From NCBI GenBank assembly GCA_037953745.1, contig JBAKBP010007438.1, positions 35,953-99,952 on the forward strand: a DNA stretch of 64,000 nt, given 5' to 3'. The DNA comes from Lithodes maja. Taxonomy: Eukaryota > Arthropoda > Malacostraca > Decapoda > Lithodidae. A program made the position numbers and the translations under genes. Below are positions 31,440 to 42,800 of this stretch, piece after piece. Position 1 is the first letter of the stretch; each line of letters opens with the position of its first letter. The notes under the pieces are model-generated. The model saw only the letters and a program-made list of their open reading frames with translations. It had not been told where the DNA came from and searched no databases.

Positions 31440-33399
31440 GGTTTACTCACGCTTGTTCTACTGCTGTCCGCAACAAGGAGGAAGCATTCAAACGGTACCC
31501 ACGCCTTGAAACTCAAGAATCTCATTCTTCCTATGTTTCTGCTTGGAATCAATCCAAATCTGTTTTTCCAACTTGCCTAACACTCTTTCATCAATAGTAA
31601 ATGCACTTAATTATCCAACTCTAGCTCTTCCCAAGCTTTTTGGCTTCTAGCCAAAAACCTCTCCAACAAATTGTCTTCCTCATCTTTTCCACTCTGATGG
31701 CACGACCATCACTTCTTCCTCTGAAAAAGCATGAACTCTTTGCTCAAATTTTTGCTAGAAACTTCATCTTGGATGATTCCTTTGCTATTCTTCCCTCACC
31801 ACCCCCCTCTCTCCTACTTATGCCTAATATCCCTATCTTTTCTAAAGACGTACTTTCTACTCTCTCTGGGCTAAATACTAAGAAGGCGTATGGTCCGGAC
31901 GGTGTTCCTCCTGTTGTACTAAAAAACTGTGCATCCGTGCTGACTCCCTGTCTAGGCAAACTCGTTCGTCTTAGTCTCTCCTCTAATGTCTTCCCTTCTT
32001 GCTGGAAGTTTGCTCTCATTCAACCTGTATCAGAAAAGGGTGACCACTCTCAACCCTTCAACTATCGTCCAATTGCTCTCATCTCTTGTATTTCTAAAGT
32101 TTTTGAAATTATTCTTGCTCCCAAATTTCTAAAGCATCTATCTTATAATCTACTCTCAGATCGCCAGTATGGCTTCCTTAAGGGTCGCTCTACTAGTGAT
32201 CTTCGTTCATGTCTTACTAACTCTTGGTCATCCTCCTTTCGGGACTTTGATAACACCTGTTCTATTGCACTAGATACATCTACCTTTGATAGAGTCTGGC
32301 ACAAACCTTTAATTTCTAAACTACCCTCTTTCGGTTTCTATCCCTCTATCTGTGCCTTTGTCTCTAATTTCCTTTCTGGCCGTTCCATAGCTGCGGTTGT
32401 GGACGGCCATCGCTCACTTCCTAATCCTATCAACTCCGGTGTTCCTCAGGGCTCTGTCCTATCTCCCATTCTCTTTCTAATTTTCATAAATGATCTTCTC
32501 AACTGTACCTCCAGTCCCATCCATTCATACACAGACGACTGTACCTTACACTATTCAATTTGTTTCCTAGAACGTCCCAGAGCAATTTATCAAAAGCAAA
32601 CGTAATGAAGCCATACACCACTTATCTTTTGATCTAACTACCATTTCCAATTGGGGCAGAGAAACCTTATTACCTTTAATGCTTCCAAAACCCAATGTTT
32701 CCATCTATCTACCCACCGTGAACTCCCAGAGGACTATCCCATATTCTTCAACAATACAAAAATCAACCCTTTATCTTCTCTCAGTGTTCTCGGTGTCTCT
32801 TTTTCTTAAGCTCTCTCTTGGAAGGACAAATTACCAGTCTTGCTTAGGCAGCCTCCCAGAAGCTGGGTGTGCTCTACCGCCTCAAGTTTTTTTTTACCCA
32901 TGCTCAGCTTCTTGCTCTGTACAGGGGCACAGTGTATTGAGCACAGCAATTTCTAGGCAAAGTAGAAAGGAAAGCGTTTCGTATCATTAACTCCCGATCA
33001 ATCACCGACTCTCTGCAATCTCTCTCTCTTCGCCAAAATGTTGCATCTCTCTCACTATTCTATCGCTACTACAATAATCAGTGTTCCTCGGAGCTCTCTT
33101 AGTGCATACTACCTCCTCTACGTAGGGTACGTAGTACCCGCCTTGCAACACAATCCCACCCCTACTCTGTACATCACTCCAACTCACTAGTGAAATGTTA
33201 CTCCCAATCTTTCTTCTATTCAACAGCTGAGCTCTAGAACTCTCTCCCTGAATCCATCTGTCCCTCATCCTATGACTTAAATTGCTTCAAACTTCGTGTG
33301 CCCAGACATTCTGGCTAGATCATTCCTCGATTTTGGCCCTGTCACTCTTTTAACTCTGGGGGAGGCACTAGTCACAGGTAGTTTTGCCTTTTGTCTCAG
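31440..33399 (+). pseudogene. LINE D: 5'-truncated non-LTR retrotransposon RT (left arm)
   Basis: The product starts in the endonuclease-RT linker (ACSTAVRNKEEAFKRYPR, near 31,450). RT motifs follow: KKAYGPDGVPPVVLK, NYRPIALISCISKVFE, YGFLKGRSTSDL, motif A ALDTSTFDRVW, GVPQGSVLSPILFLIFINDLL, and catalytic SYTDDCT near 32,535. The C-terminal part (CSSELS, LWNSLPESIRPSSYDLN) is spread over frames to about 33,320. The left copy has lost the Lys codon of the usual SKTFDRV; the right copy keeps it but has a Trp-to-stop change two residues after it. This is Jockey/CR1-type and not active. The 3' end is cut by the piggyBac at 33,400. Confidence 0.85.
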
Positions 33400-36300
33400 T
33401 TAACCCTTTAGCGGGCAGGTACCCCACGCGGGGTCCTTAAACGTGTGTATTTGGCAGGCTATATTTCACGCCATTGATGATGTAGATGGCTTGGGTTTGC
33501 TTCAACCAATAGGAGAACCTTTCGTCATTATCTCCAGCAAATCACAGCCCTCTACCCCATCCCTGCGCGGCGGTGCAGGGCGAGAAGCGAGTCATACTCA
33601 GCAAAGCAACCGTAGTGGTCATATGTACGTCAAGTTTGCTCCCTTCCCATGCCCCTCATGCCTAACACAATGGAGGTAAGGTTCTTAATAGTTGATAGGA
33701 CATAGATAAATAGTTTTACTTTATGCTGATATGAATGAAATTAGTGTGGTTTTAAAGGAAATACGAAAATTTGGGTGGTGAACATAGTGTATATCCTGCG
33801 CGGGATGTATGCCGGACTTACGGGGGAACGTATGCCGCCACCTTCCACCCTGCCGGGATCTTTGGCCCGCATCACGAATAACCTCGCTCATCCCTGCGGG
33901 GATCTTTGGCCCGCAACACGAATAACCATATGGCCTGATAGTGATGATGGTGATTGTGCATATATGATGGTGATTAGTGATTGTGATTATAATATTGATG
34001 ATTATACTGCTATACAATAAGTTTCCTACAAAATAACCTTGAAACAGAGCAATACCTGACTAATAGGTAATGTTAGAAATGACAAAATGATGGTGAATCT
34101 ATGGTGATTTTTTTTTTAAACATGCTATAGTGGTAGGCCAGTACCTTATTCATTGGTATGGACTCCACATAATGTTAGTTATAATATTTTTTGGCCAAAT
34201 ATAGTAATTATTATGTCAATTTTCATATTATTCACCATAAATATAGCGAAGAAAGTGATAGTGACATTATATATATTTTTTTCTTCAGAGACCAGTGGGT
34301 TCCTTCTACAAGCAAACCAGAAGCAGGACGCAGTGGGTGGCACCACAGACCAGCGCCGACAGTGACATCGAGTTCGACCTTGAAGATGATGATGACACCA
34401 TTGACCCTGACTTCCTGGCCCACATCGGGGACGATGAACTACTATCCAGTAGTCTCAGTACATCTAAGAGGCAAGGTTAGTATCAAAGTGAATGAATTTT
34501 ATACCAATAAACTATGGGGAAACCCACAAGTGTGGAGTCGGAGGGTGAGTGTGGCTCAGTGCTGTCACAGAGTTTCCCCCCAATGACTGATTGATTGACT
34601 GACTGGTCATTATAGTGAATATTGTTGTGTATTTCACTATTGTGTTGGTCATTTTAACAATATAAAGGACTTATAGTTATATTCTTGGGTATTTATTTTT
34701 TTAGAGAACTTACAGTATATAATGTTGTGTAGTTCATTATTGTGTTGGGCATTTAATCAATTTAAAAGACTTATAGTAAATATTGTTGGGCATTTAAAGA
34801 TTGTGTTGGATATTTAAACAATTTAAAGGACTTATAGTAAATATTGTTGGGAATTTAAACATTGTGTTGGACATTTAAACAATTTAAAGGACTTATAGTA
34901 AATATTGTTGGGCATTTAATAAATTTAAAGAACTTTTAGTTAACAGTGTTGTGCATTACATTCATGTGTTTGGCATTTATTTTTTTAAAGAAATTATAGT
35001 AAACAAATTACAATATTTACCTTACCATTACTTACCTTACTGTTACTTACCTTACCTTTACTTACCTTTACTAATAACTTGTATTATTTCACAGGTACGC
35101 TTGTGGTGGAGCCCCGGGATGTGGACGACGACGACGACGACGAGGATGAAGAAGTGGATGATGCCGTTCCACGAGCCCGCAAGAGGATACGGACTACCAC
35201 TGCTCCAAGGACATGGAAGAAGGAGGATATCGACATCCCACCACTCCCGGATTTCGTTCACCTGGCTCCAACTCACATCCTCTCACCTTTCGAATATTTT
35301 GAACGGCTCTTCTCCTTGGAACTGGTGGGCCACATAGTCTACCAAACTAACCTCTATGCTCGGCAGAAGGACGTCAACACAACGTTCAGCACAGACAAAC
35401 ACGAGTTCATGGTGTTCGTCGGGATCCTGATCTACATGGGAATAAGTAGCCTGCCGAGCATAGAGGATTACTGGGCCATGGAGACCAGGGTGCCTCAATT
35501 AGCTGAAGTCATGTCTTCCAAACGCTTCAGGCTACTGAGATCCCTCCTACACTTCAATGACAACGAGTATGCCAGGACGTCCATAGACAGGTTTTACAAG
35601 ATAAGGCCAGTCATCGCATCCATCACAAAGCGATTCCTCTGGGTCGACGCTACTCCAGTCCAGTCCATTGATGAGGTGATGGTGGCCTATAAGGGGAAGA
35701 GCTGGTAACCTGAGGCAATACATCAAGACCAAACTAGACAAGTGGGGCTTCAAGCTTTTCTGCAGAGGTAGTATCGATGGGTTTGTACATGCCATTCTTA
35801 TGTACCAGGGCGAGCCCAGCTTCCCAGCTCATCATACCATCCTTGCTGAAGATGAGCAGCAGATGTTGGTCAGCAGCAAGACCGTGGTATTCCTTGTCAA
35901 GACTCTCAAGGAACCCAATAAGAGTGCTGTGTATGCTGACAACTACTTCACAAGCTTTGCGTCAGTGGAATACTTGCGGGAAAAGTATGGCTGCAGGTAT
36001 GTTGGCACAGCAAGAGTCAATCTCATTGAAAAGCCCACTCTAATGGCTGTCAGGATATGGACACGAAGTTGGTGCCCCGTGGAACTCTGGACTATTGTTC
36101 TTCCAATGGTATACTTGCTGCACGGTGGAAAGACAACAAGGTGGTCACAGTCCTGTCCTCCGATGCTGGCATTGAACCCATGTCCACAGTCTCCAGGTAT
36201 GACAAGCAAGCCAAGGAAAAGAAGGAAGTGAAATGCCCCGACGTTATCAAAAAGTACTATGGAAGGATGGGGGGGGGATTAATAAAAGCGACATGCTCAC

Positions 36301-37062
36301 CCACCTGTACAGCACACCCATGAGAGCGAGAAGGTGGTATATAAAGCTCTTTGGATATAGTGTGGACATTTGTATATGTAATGCCTGGCTGCTTTACAAA
36401 AGGGACTGTCGCTTTGGGGGAAAAACCAATGCCCTTGAAGCACTTTCGCCTGGACATCTCCAGGTTTATGAGATGCACCAAAGTATTGGCAGCGCGGGCC
36501 ACGAGGAACTCCATCGACTCTCCAACATCACCAATACCACTACCGAGGAGAGGCCAGAGGAGTTCAATCCCAAGTCCTGTTGAGCGACAGAATACCACCA
36601 CCCATCACATGCCCCGTTTTGTGACCATGCGGCAGACGTGCAAGCATTGCAGCAAGAAGGGGGCCATTCATTGGTCACGGTGGATGTGCGCCACTGGTAA
36701 GGTCGCCCTGTGCCTGTCTGACACCCGAAATTGCTTCGCTCCATTCCACAACGATGCATAAATATATAAATATGTATGTAAATAGTGTCAACAAACTAAT
36801 ATGCAAGTTATTTATTTAATTAAAGTGTATTTTTATACAAATCAAGGCAGTATTTCATTACACATTTATTCTAGTATGTAAGTAAAAGTTCACAATATTG
36901 CTAATTATACTTATTTATGTTGCTGACAATTATTTACAATCATATTAAGTTGAAATAAGACACATATATTTAGTGAAAAACATTACACAAAAACGGGCAA
37001 AATATCCCTGGCGGGATGCTCATGGTTACCCGTAAGTCGGGCGAGTAGCCCGTACGGGTTAT
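33400..37062 (+). mobile_element. piggyBac-family DNA transposon (left arm, full length)
   Basis: The 5' end is TTAA followed by ccctttagcgggcaggtacc. The 3' end reads gcccgtacgggtta with the target decayed to TTAT. The termini match imperfectly. Two copies of gggatctttggcccgca lie in the subterminal part (33,857-33,915). It contains a three-exon transposase gene and inserted at the 3' end of LINE D. The right-arm copy (42,801-46,218) has lost its 3' third. Confidence 0.88.
33670..36761 (+). pseudogene. piggyBac transposase, three exons, frameshifted
   Basis: Exon 1 is ATG GAG (33,670-33,675) before gtaagg. Intron 1 ends ttcttcag at 34,288. Exon 2 is 34,289-34,475 (acidic N-terminal part). 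Intron 2 runs from 34,476 to the cacag at 35,094. Exon 3 is 35,095-36,761. The catalytic aspartates are visible: SIDEVMVAYKG (about 35,665), YADNYFTS (about 35,938) and the Asp of the INKSDML block (frame-shifted here, intact at about 42,920 in the right arm). A C-terminal cysteine-rich zinc domain (CKHCSKKGAIHW to NCFAPFH) ends the gene. Frameshifts at about 35,703 (shared), 36,045, 36,270 (G run, left only) and 36,411 inactivate it. Exon borders are inferred from the sequence. Confidence 0.85.
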
Positions 37063-37253
37063 TGTTTGACGCAACATTGCAACATTCAAGTGCACCAAAC
37101 TGAATATTTCATAACAGTAAAAATGTCTTAGAAACACCTAAATTTTCATGTCCTAAGAGGGTTTTTTTTTATATCTCAACTATTTCACCAAGTGTCCTCT
37201 AGAGAGTTATCCACATAGAAGAAGAAAAATTATACATATACAGTATATATATA

Positions 37254-37311
<58 letters not shown>

Positions 37312-37374
37312 TGTATATTATATATATATATACTGTATATTATATATATATATATACTGTGTATAATTATTTTT
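37063..37374. repeat. Unassigned DNA and an AT microsatellite
   Basis: 37,063-37,235 has no gene. 37,236-37,360 is (at)n interrupted by actgtatat and could form cruciforms. Confidence 0.85.
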
Positions 37375-39917
37375 GTTTTCTATGTGAGTGAGGGAAACAA
37401 AAGGCAGAACTGCCTGTATCAAGTCCCTCCCCCAGAGTTAAAAAAAGAGTGACAGGGCCAAAATCAAGGGACGTTCGAGCCAAAATGCCTGGACACACTG
37501 AGTTTGAATCAATTTATGTCGTTAATGTAAACTAGGAAGAGAACTGGCCCCAGTACCGATCCCTGGGGTACCCCGCTACTTACATTGATCCATTTGGATG
37601 CTTTACCGTTTATGACTAGTCTTTGCTTTCTGTCACTGAGCCAATTTTCTATCCATTTCAACACACTGTCTTGTATCCCATGCACTTTTAGTTTTATCAA
37701 TAAACGTTTGTGGGGAACTTTGTCAAAGGCCTTTGGAAAATCAAGGTATATAATACTCTACAGCTTTACTCTCATCATATACGTTGAGGATATCGTGGAA
37801 GAAGTCTAAGAGGTTTGCTAAGCAGGAGCGTTTATAACGAAAACCGTGTTGAGTATCTTTATGTACAGTATGTTGTATTCCTCCAAGTGATTTACGAGTT
37901 TGTCTCTTATGAGTGTTTCTAGCATTTTATATACAACTGAGGTTAAGCTAATTGGACAATAGTTACTAGGTAAGGATTTGCTGCCTTTTTTTAATATCAG
38001 TGTTATGCTGGCGAGCTTCCACTGATCAGGCATAGTCCCAGACTGTAAGAATTAATTGAAGAGCAATGTCAGTGGTTTGGAAAGCTCATACCTAGCTTCC
38101 TTTAGAACTCTTGGCGAGATCGTATCAGGTTCAGACAATTTATTTACCTTGAGTTTATCTAAACATTTCAGAACTTCCCTCTCTGTAATGCTGATACTGC
38201 TTAGAACGTCAGATATATCTATCTGACCCGGCGATGCTGTAGGGATAATTACTAAGGTCTTCTGGTGTAAAAACTGATGCAAAGAAAGTGTTGAGAGCGT
38301 TACTCAGTTTTGCTTCATCTTTAGTGTAATCTCATTTCTCATCGACTAATTGTACAATCGTTGATGTCACTACTTTCTTCTTACTGATGTAACTATAAAA
38401 TTCTTTCGAGTTTGTCTTACTTTGATTTGCAACATGTAATTCTAGCATATTTTTACTTAGTTTGATTAACATTTTGGCTTTGCGTCGTAGATCTACAAAT
38501 ATAGCTTTATTTTCATGGGTGTCAGAGATTTTTAATTTATCATGAGCATTTATTTTTAGCAAGCAGACAATCCGCAATGTCTTTATTCAACCACTTAGGC
38601 CTTTTATTATGTACTAATCTTCGTTTTGTTAATGGTATACACACATAATATACTGCATTCAAATAAGTGGAGGTGAAAAATGTCCATGACTGGGTTAGAT
38701 CATCATTGTTAATCATAGAACTCCAGTAGATTTCCTCGAGTATTGTTCTAAGTTTACGGAAGTCTGCTCTCGTGAAATTTGGGACCTTTTCTTTGCTGGC
38801 ATTGAGTTCGTTGCTATTGAATTTTAAATGGAAAGTTATTGTACAATGATCACTATTACCGAATTCATCACCAGCATTCAAATTCTTTATTAATTCTTCT
38901 TTTGTTGCAAGTACAAGGTCAAGAACGTTGTTACCACAGGTCGCCGATCAAACAAATTGATAGAGCGAACTCTCTTCCAAGTTCGCATATGAGTCAGGTC
39001 CGGAGTGTGGTCACAGGTAAATTAAAGTCGCCAAAAATTATGGTATATTGTGAGTTACTTACATCTGCAATTTGTATCTAAATTTTTCGGTCAGCTTGCA
39101 CTAATTGAGCTAGTGGTCTGTATATTAATGCAAGTATTATGTGTGTACCTTTATTATTATTTATTAGCGTAAAGGATTTGTCGATGTTCACAATTAGGGG
39201 TTTTGACAAGTTGATCGGGTTAAGATTTTCTTTGATAAAAATAATATGCCACTTCCATTTCTATCAATTAGGCTTTTCTCAAACATTACATAACCGGGAA
39301 GTGAATACTCTGTATTGAGCCAAGATTCTGTTATGCCAATTAAGTCATAATTTTCTGTAAACACTAGTTCCTCTAAATCTGAGAATGTATTGCGTATGAT
39401 ACTAGCGTTTGCCTGGAACACCGTTAAAATTGTGGTTTTAGAACTCACAGAATGCTCTTTAATTTTAATCAATGTTTTAGTTCTTGTCGTATATACATTT
39501 AGGTTCATGGCTGTCCTCGGTCCACATCGCTGGCGGTTTTGGATTTGGGTCTTGTTGATGGAGCTTTATCCAAATTTGTGGTTCTTGACCGATTAGCTTT
39601 TAAGTCCTTCACAGGTCGCCGTCCTCGCTGTCTTCGGTCCTCCTTCCTGGTTGTTTTCTGTTGAGTCAATTTCTTCTCCGAAAATCCTTCAGCTCATCGT
39701 TGAGAAGACGTCCAAAATGTGCTGCTCCCACCTGGCTCAGATGAACTCCATCGTCCGAAAACAAATTGTCATCGTAGTAAAAAATGTCCCATGTGTCGAC
39801 GAATCCCACGTTCTCCTTCCTACAGAGGTTAGCTAGACGATGACTTGTGCTGGTGGCTATGTTGAAAATCCTCTCTCTACACAGAGCCGGGGGACGATTC
39901 CTTAGACGATGATCCAA
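37375..39917 (-). pseudogene. LINE E: CR1-like non-LTR retrotransposon, internally deleted
   Basis: Read on the minus strand: an SGNH-esterase-like end (39,917-39,666, with DDGVHLSQVGAAHF carrying the Asp-x-x-His pair), typical of ORF1 in CR1-type LINEs; an AP-endonuclease start (39,508-39,194, YDLIGITESWLN); a linker (38,881-38,332); and RT (38,282-37,509, LDKLKVNKLSEPD and GVPQGSVLGPVLFLVYINDI). The sequence then jumps straight to a 3' end similar to that of LINE D (ctgggggag near 37,430), so the YxDD motif is deleted. Frames are broken several times. The segment lies in the part missing from the right arm. Confidence 0.82.
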
Positions 39918-40249
39918 TTAAACACCAGTCTCTTTAATAATACCGTAATCAAAATGATAAGTTACGGTAAATGTGTTTAAAACATATATAACCAAATGCA
40001 TTCAGCTGATAAATAGACAGAATCCACACGAATCACATACAATCTGGTGTTTAACCAGTATAATCCCAGCGACGGCTACTAGCCATCAGTAGATAAGTCA
40101 CTCCCCAGTCCCAGCGACGGCTAGTAGCCGTCAGTTATGTCATTTCCTTGTTACTGCCTGTATCAGGTTGTACCTGGTACCATGACCATTTGAGCACTGC
40201 TCTCGATATGGAAACACTTCTCATGTTATAATATAAGACCCTCTGAAGC
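39918..40249. other. Unassigned DNA with a duplicated small palindrome
   Basis: Around 40,066-40,134, tcccagcgacggcta is present twice, each followed by its partial inverse (tagccatcag and tagccgtcag). I see no gene. Confidence 0.65.
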
Positions 40250-40785
40250 AGTGTTGCCATACGTACGATAATTATCGTACGTGTACGAGAATTTTACCCT
40301 TGGTACGATGTACGATAGTGTTTCTCATTTTCGTACGTTTTGTACGATAATTTTACAATTTCAACAACAATACTATATTATTATATGAATTAAACCGAGA
40401 TGCAACAAAAATTGGGAGAAAGTTCAGGGAATTATTGACCATCCAAATAAATCTCTTAGATAGTCACATTGTTTCATACATATATTAAATAAATGAATAA
40501 ACGGAGTAAGGAATTAATCAGAATTGGAAAGAAAACTATATAACACATCTGAGACAACAGAAGATTAGGGAGAATAGTCCATAAATATTTAGATCAATAG
40601 GCCTACTAGACAACATTGTGTAATCGTTTCTTAGGAAGAACCTATTAATTTTTATTAAAGTAATAATAGTAGACCTGTAAACCATTATTACATTGTTAGC
40701 CTATCTCTTATCTTTATGTTGAATCTATTTTGGGCAATACGAATTAAATTAATAACTGCTTAACAACATTCCCTTAAGGCATATA

Positions 40786-40816
<31 letters not shown>

Positions 40817-40901
40817 TTAGTGTGTACGATATTTTTGGTGCAGATTCCATAATTTTGTGGTCACAATACGATAATTCTGCATTTAGAATCTGGCAACACT
40901 G
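40250..40901. mobile_element. hAT-type MITE (652 bp)
   Basis: Perfect 11-bp terminal inverted repeats cagtgttgcca and tggcaacactg are flanked by a perfect 8-bp target-site duplication ctctgaag (40,242-40,249 and 40,902-40,909). The ends carry tacgata palindromes. There is no transposase frame, so it is non-autonomous. Confidence 0.93.
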
Positions 40902-40909
40902 CTCTGAAG

Positions 40910-41423
40910 GCTGGGGGAGCTAGTCTTTTCTCATCTCTTGAGGTGGAAGGTTGTTCTATCTTGCCATTTTGGCCATATTGCTTGAGACTGGGGGGGACTT
41001 TTATTACTGTATCCTACGGTACAGTAGGGGTTAATTGGAAATTGGCTATGTCGAAAATTTGCGTCTATCTATCCCCTAACTCTACTGACTTTCCTAATTT
41101 ATTTGACCATCTGATTTATAAAGTGTAACACATTATAACCATATCTCCTATCGCAGAAATAGCCATTTTAGGACATTCCAGTGTTAATCACCGCCAATGG
41201 CTCTTGTTTCATTTCACTGACAAAGCTGGTTAACAAACCTATTCCTATTTCTGCCAGTATCACGATCATCGGAGTAACCCTCAATTCACACTACTGTAAG
41301 CTGGACATCTTACATCAGCTCGGCTACCAAAACAGCCAAAATAAATTTTTTGTTTTGTTTACAGAGTTAGTGAATTCTTCAGTGACGAGCAGCTAGCCAA
41401 GCCATTATTAAATAAGTTTTCTG
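40910..41423. other. Unassigned DNA near the centre of the inverted repeat
   Basis: I see no supported gene; two frames of 61 and 71 codons lack motifs. The region is absent from the right arm. Confidence 0.55.
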
Positions 41424-41528
41424 CGCTCTCAAATGAAATATGGTTCATCATTGTTGGTTTGGTATGGAGGTGGCACAGAGACAACTGGATAACATTCAAA
41501 ATAGAGCAATATTACTTATCAATACTTA
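41424..41528 (+). repeat. Inner 105-bp inverted repeat, left copy
   Basis: It matches 42,696-42,800 in reverse complement with no mismatch that I can see. It is the innermost paired part of the large palindrome, separated on the left from the rest of the arm by the 5 kb missing on the right. Confidence 0.93.
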
Positions 41529-41614
41529 TCATATGTCTACATTTCAGGCTTATCTAAATTTTACATTTTACTTTTGCTTCCATATTTTATAAGAAACTTG
41601 CGCTCACCTGTTAT
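41528..41614 (+). repeat. 87-bp direct repeat in the loop, copy 1
   Basis: It is repeated at 42,309-42,395 in the same orientation, 781 bp downstream. Its start coincides with the end of the inner inverted repeat. Confidence 0.92.
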
Positions 41615-42308
41615 ACGAATTCACACCCACGCCCCGCTAATGTCAAAATAGGCTAATATTGAATCAAATCACCGAATTACATTTGTATTTGTTGAGATTG
41701 AAGGCTAGTAACGTACCGGTACGAACTATTTGTTCGAGTTTGATATTGTCTCACATTATCTAAGTAACTAATATTGCTTAGTTAAAATTGTAATCCACCC
41801 TCAATATTAATATACAGGTATATCCAGTTATTATTATTTATTTTTGTTTTACTGGTTAACATTTGCTTCTGTACATGCTAAAAAAAAGGCAGGAGCGGCT
41901 CATGGAGACAAACTATTAATGATGACTATTCATAAATTGTCTTTAATATTGATTGAACTCATTTGATGGCAAGCATAGAGTTAGCTATATCATCAGCTGA
42001 TTTTATAAGCTTAAAACTTGTTTACATGTTTTTCACTAGGTGTCCTACTTAAGCTTACTGTATCCTATATAAGGTTAGTTGTGGATGACTATGTAATCTA
42101 GGTAATGGGATATAGCTCTTCAATAATCGGTTCCACCTCATAATTTTAATATTGCCCAACATATCTTCATATAACAATGACTGATGAAGCTGGTTAGTAA
42201 TACTCAATTTTAGTAGTTCGCTGATACTTTAGAGGTTATACAATAATCCTCTATAAACTCAATGTTATCCTACATTTGTCTGACTTTGATACAGTACTAT
42301 CACGCCTA
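41615..42308. other. AT-rich loop DNA
   Basis: Unpaired centre of the inverted repeat. I see no gene or element. Confidence 0.6.
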
Positions 42309-42395
42309 ATCATATGTCTACATTTCAGGCTTATCTAAATTTTACATTTTACTTTTGCTTCCATATTTTATAAGAAACTTGCGCTCACCTGTTAT
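42309..42395 (+). repeat. 87-bp direct repeat in the loop, copy 2
   Basis: Same sequence and orientation as 41,528-41,614. Tandem-like repeats inside a palindrome loop suggest template switching. Confidence 0.92.
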
Positions 42396-42695
42396 TATAT
42401 TTGTATTTTTTTAAATACAAATATCTTTATTGTTATACGACTTACATACATTATATATCAACATATTTCCGACAAATTATTTTGCCATATAGCAAATAGG
42501 ACCAGATACTCAATAGTGTATAATTATTATGTCATCTACAATTGTTATAATATTAATTATTTGAAATTCATATTAATTTCACAACACATCCATTCATTTT
42601 GATGTTCAGCATTTGTCTACTATGTTGAATTGTGCCTTAGATTATAAACAATTACCCAATGAGGACACGGGGCAAAGAATTCTGATATAATCGAT

Positions 42696-42800
42696 TAAGT
42701 ATTGATAAGTAATATTGCTCTATTTTGAATGTTATCCAGTTGTCTCTGTGCCACCTCCATACCAAACCAACAATGATGAACCATATTTCATTTGAGAGCG
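42696..42800 (-). repeat. Inner 105-bp inverted repeat, right copy
   Basis: Partner of 41,424-41,528. On its right it joins directly to the truncated piggyBac at the cgct shared by both breakpoints. Confidence 0.93.

Noticed and set aside
33002..33268. Minus-strand frame of 88 codons, also at 46,350-46,616
   Set aside because: It is antisense to the LINE D C-terminal region; conservation only reflects the duplicated arms.
37236..37360. AT-rich replication origin or matrix-attachment site
   Set aside because: It is a simple (at)n microsatellite; nothing else supports a function.
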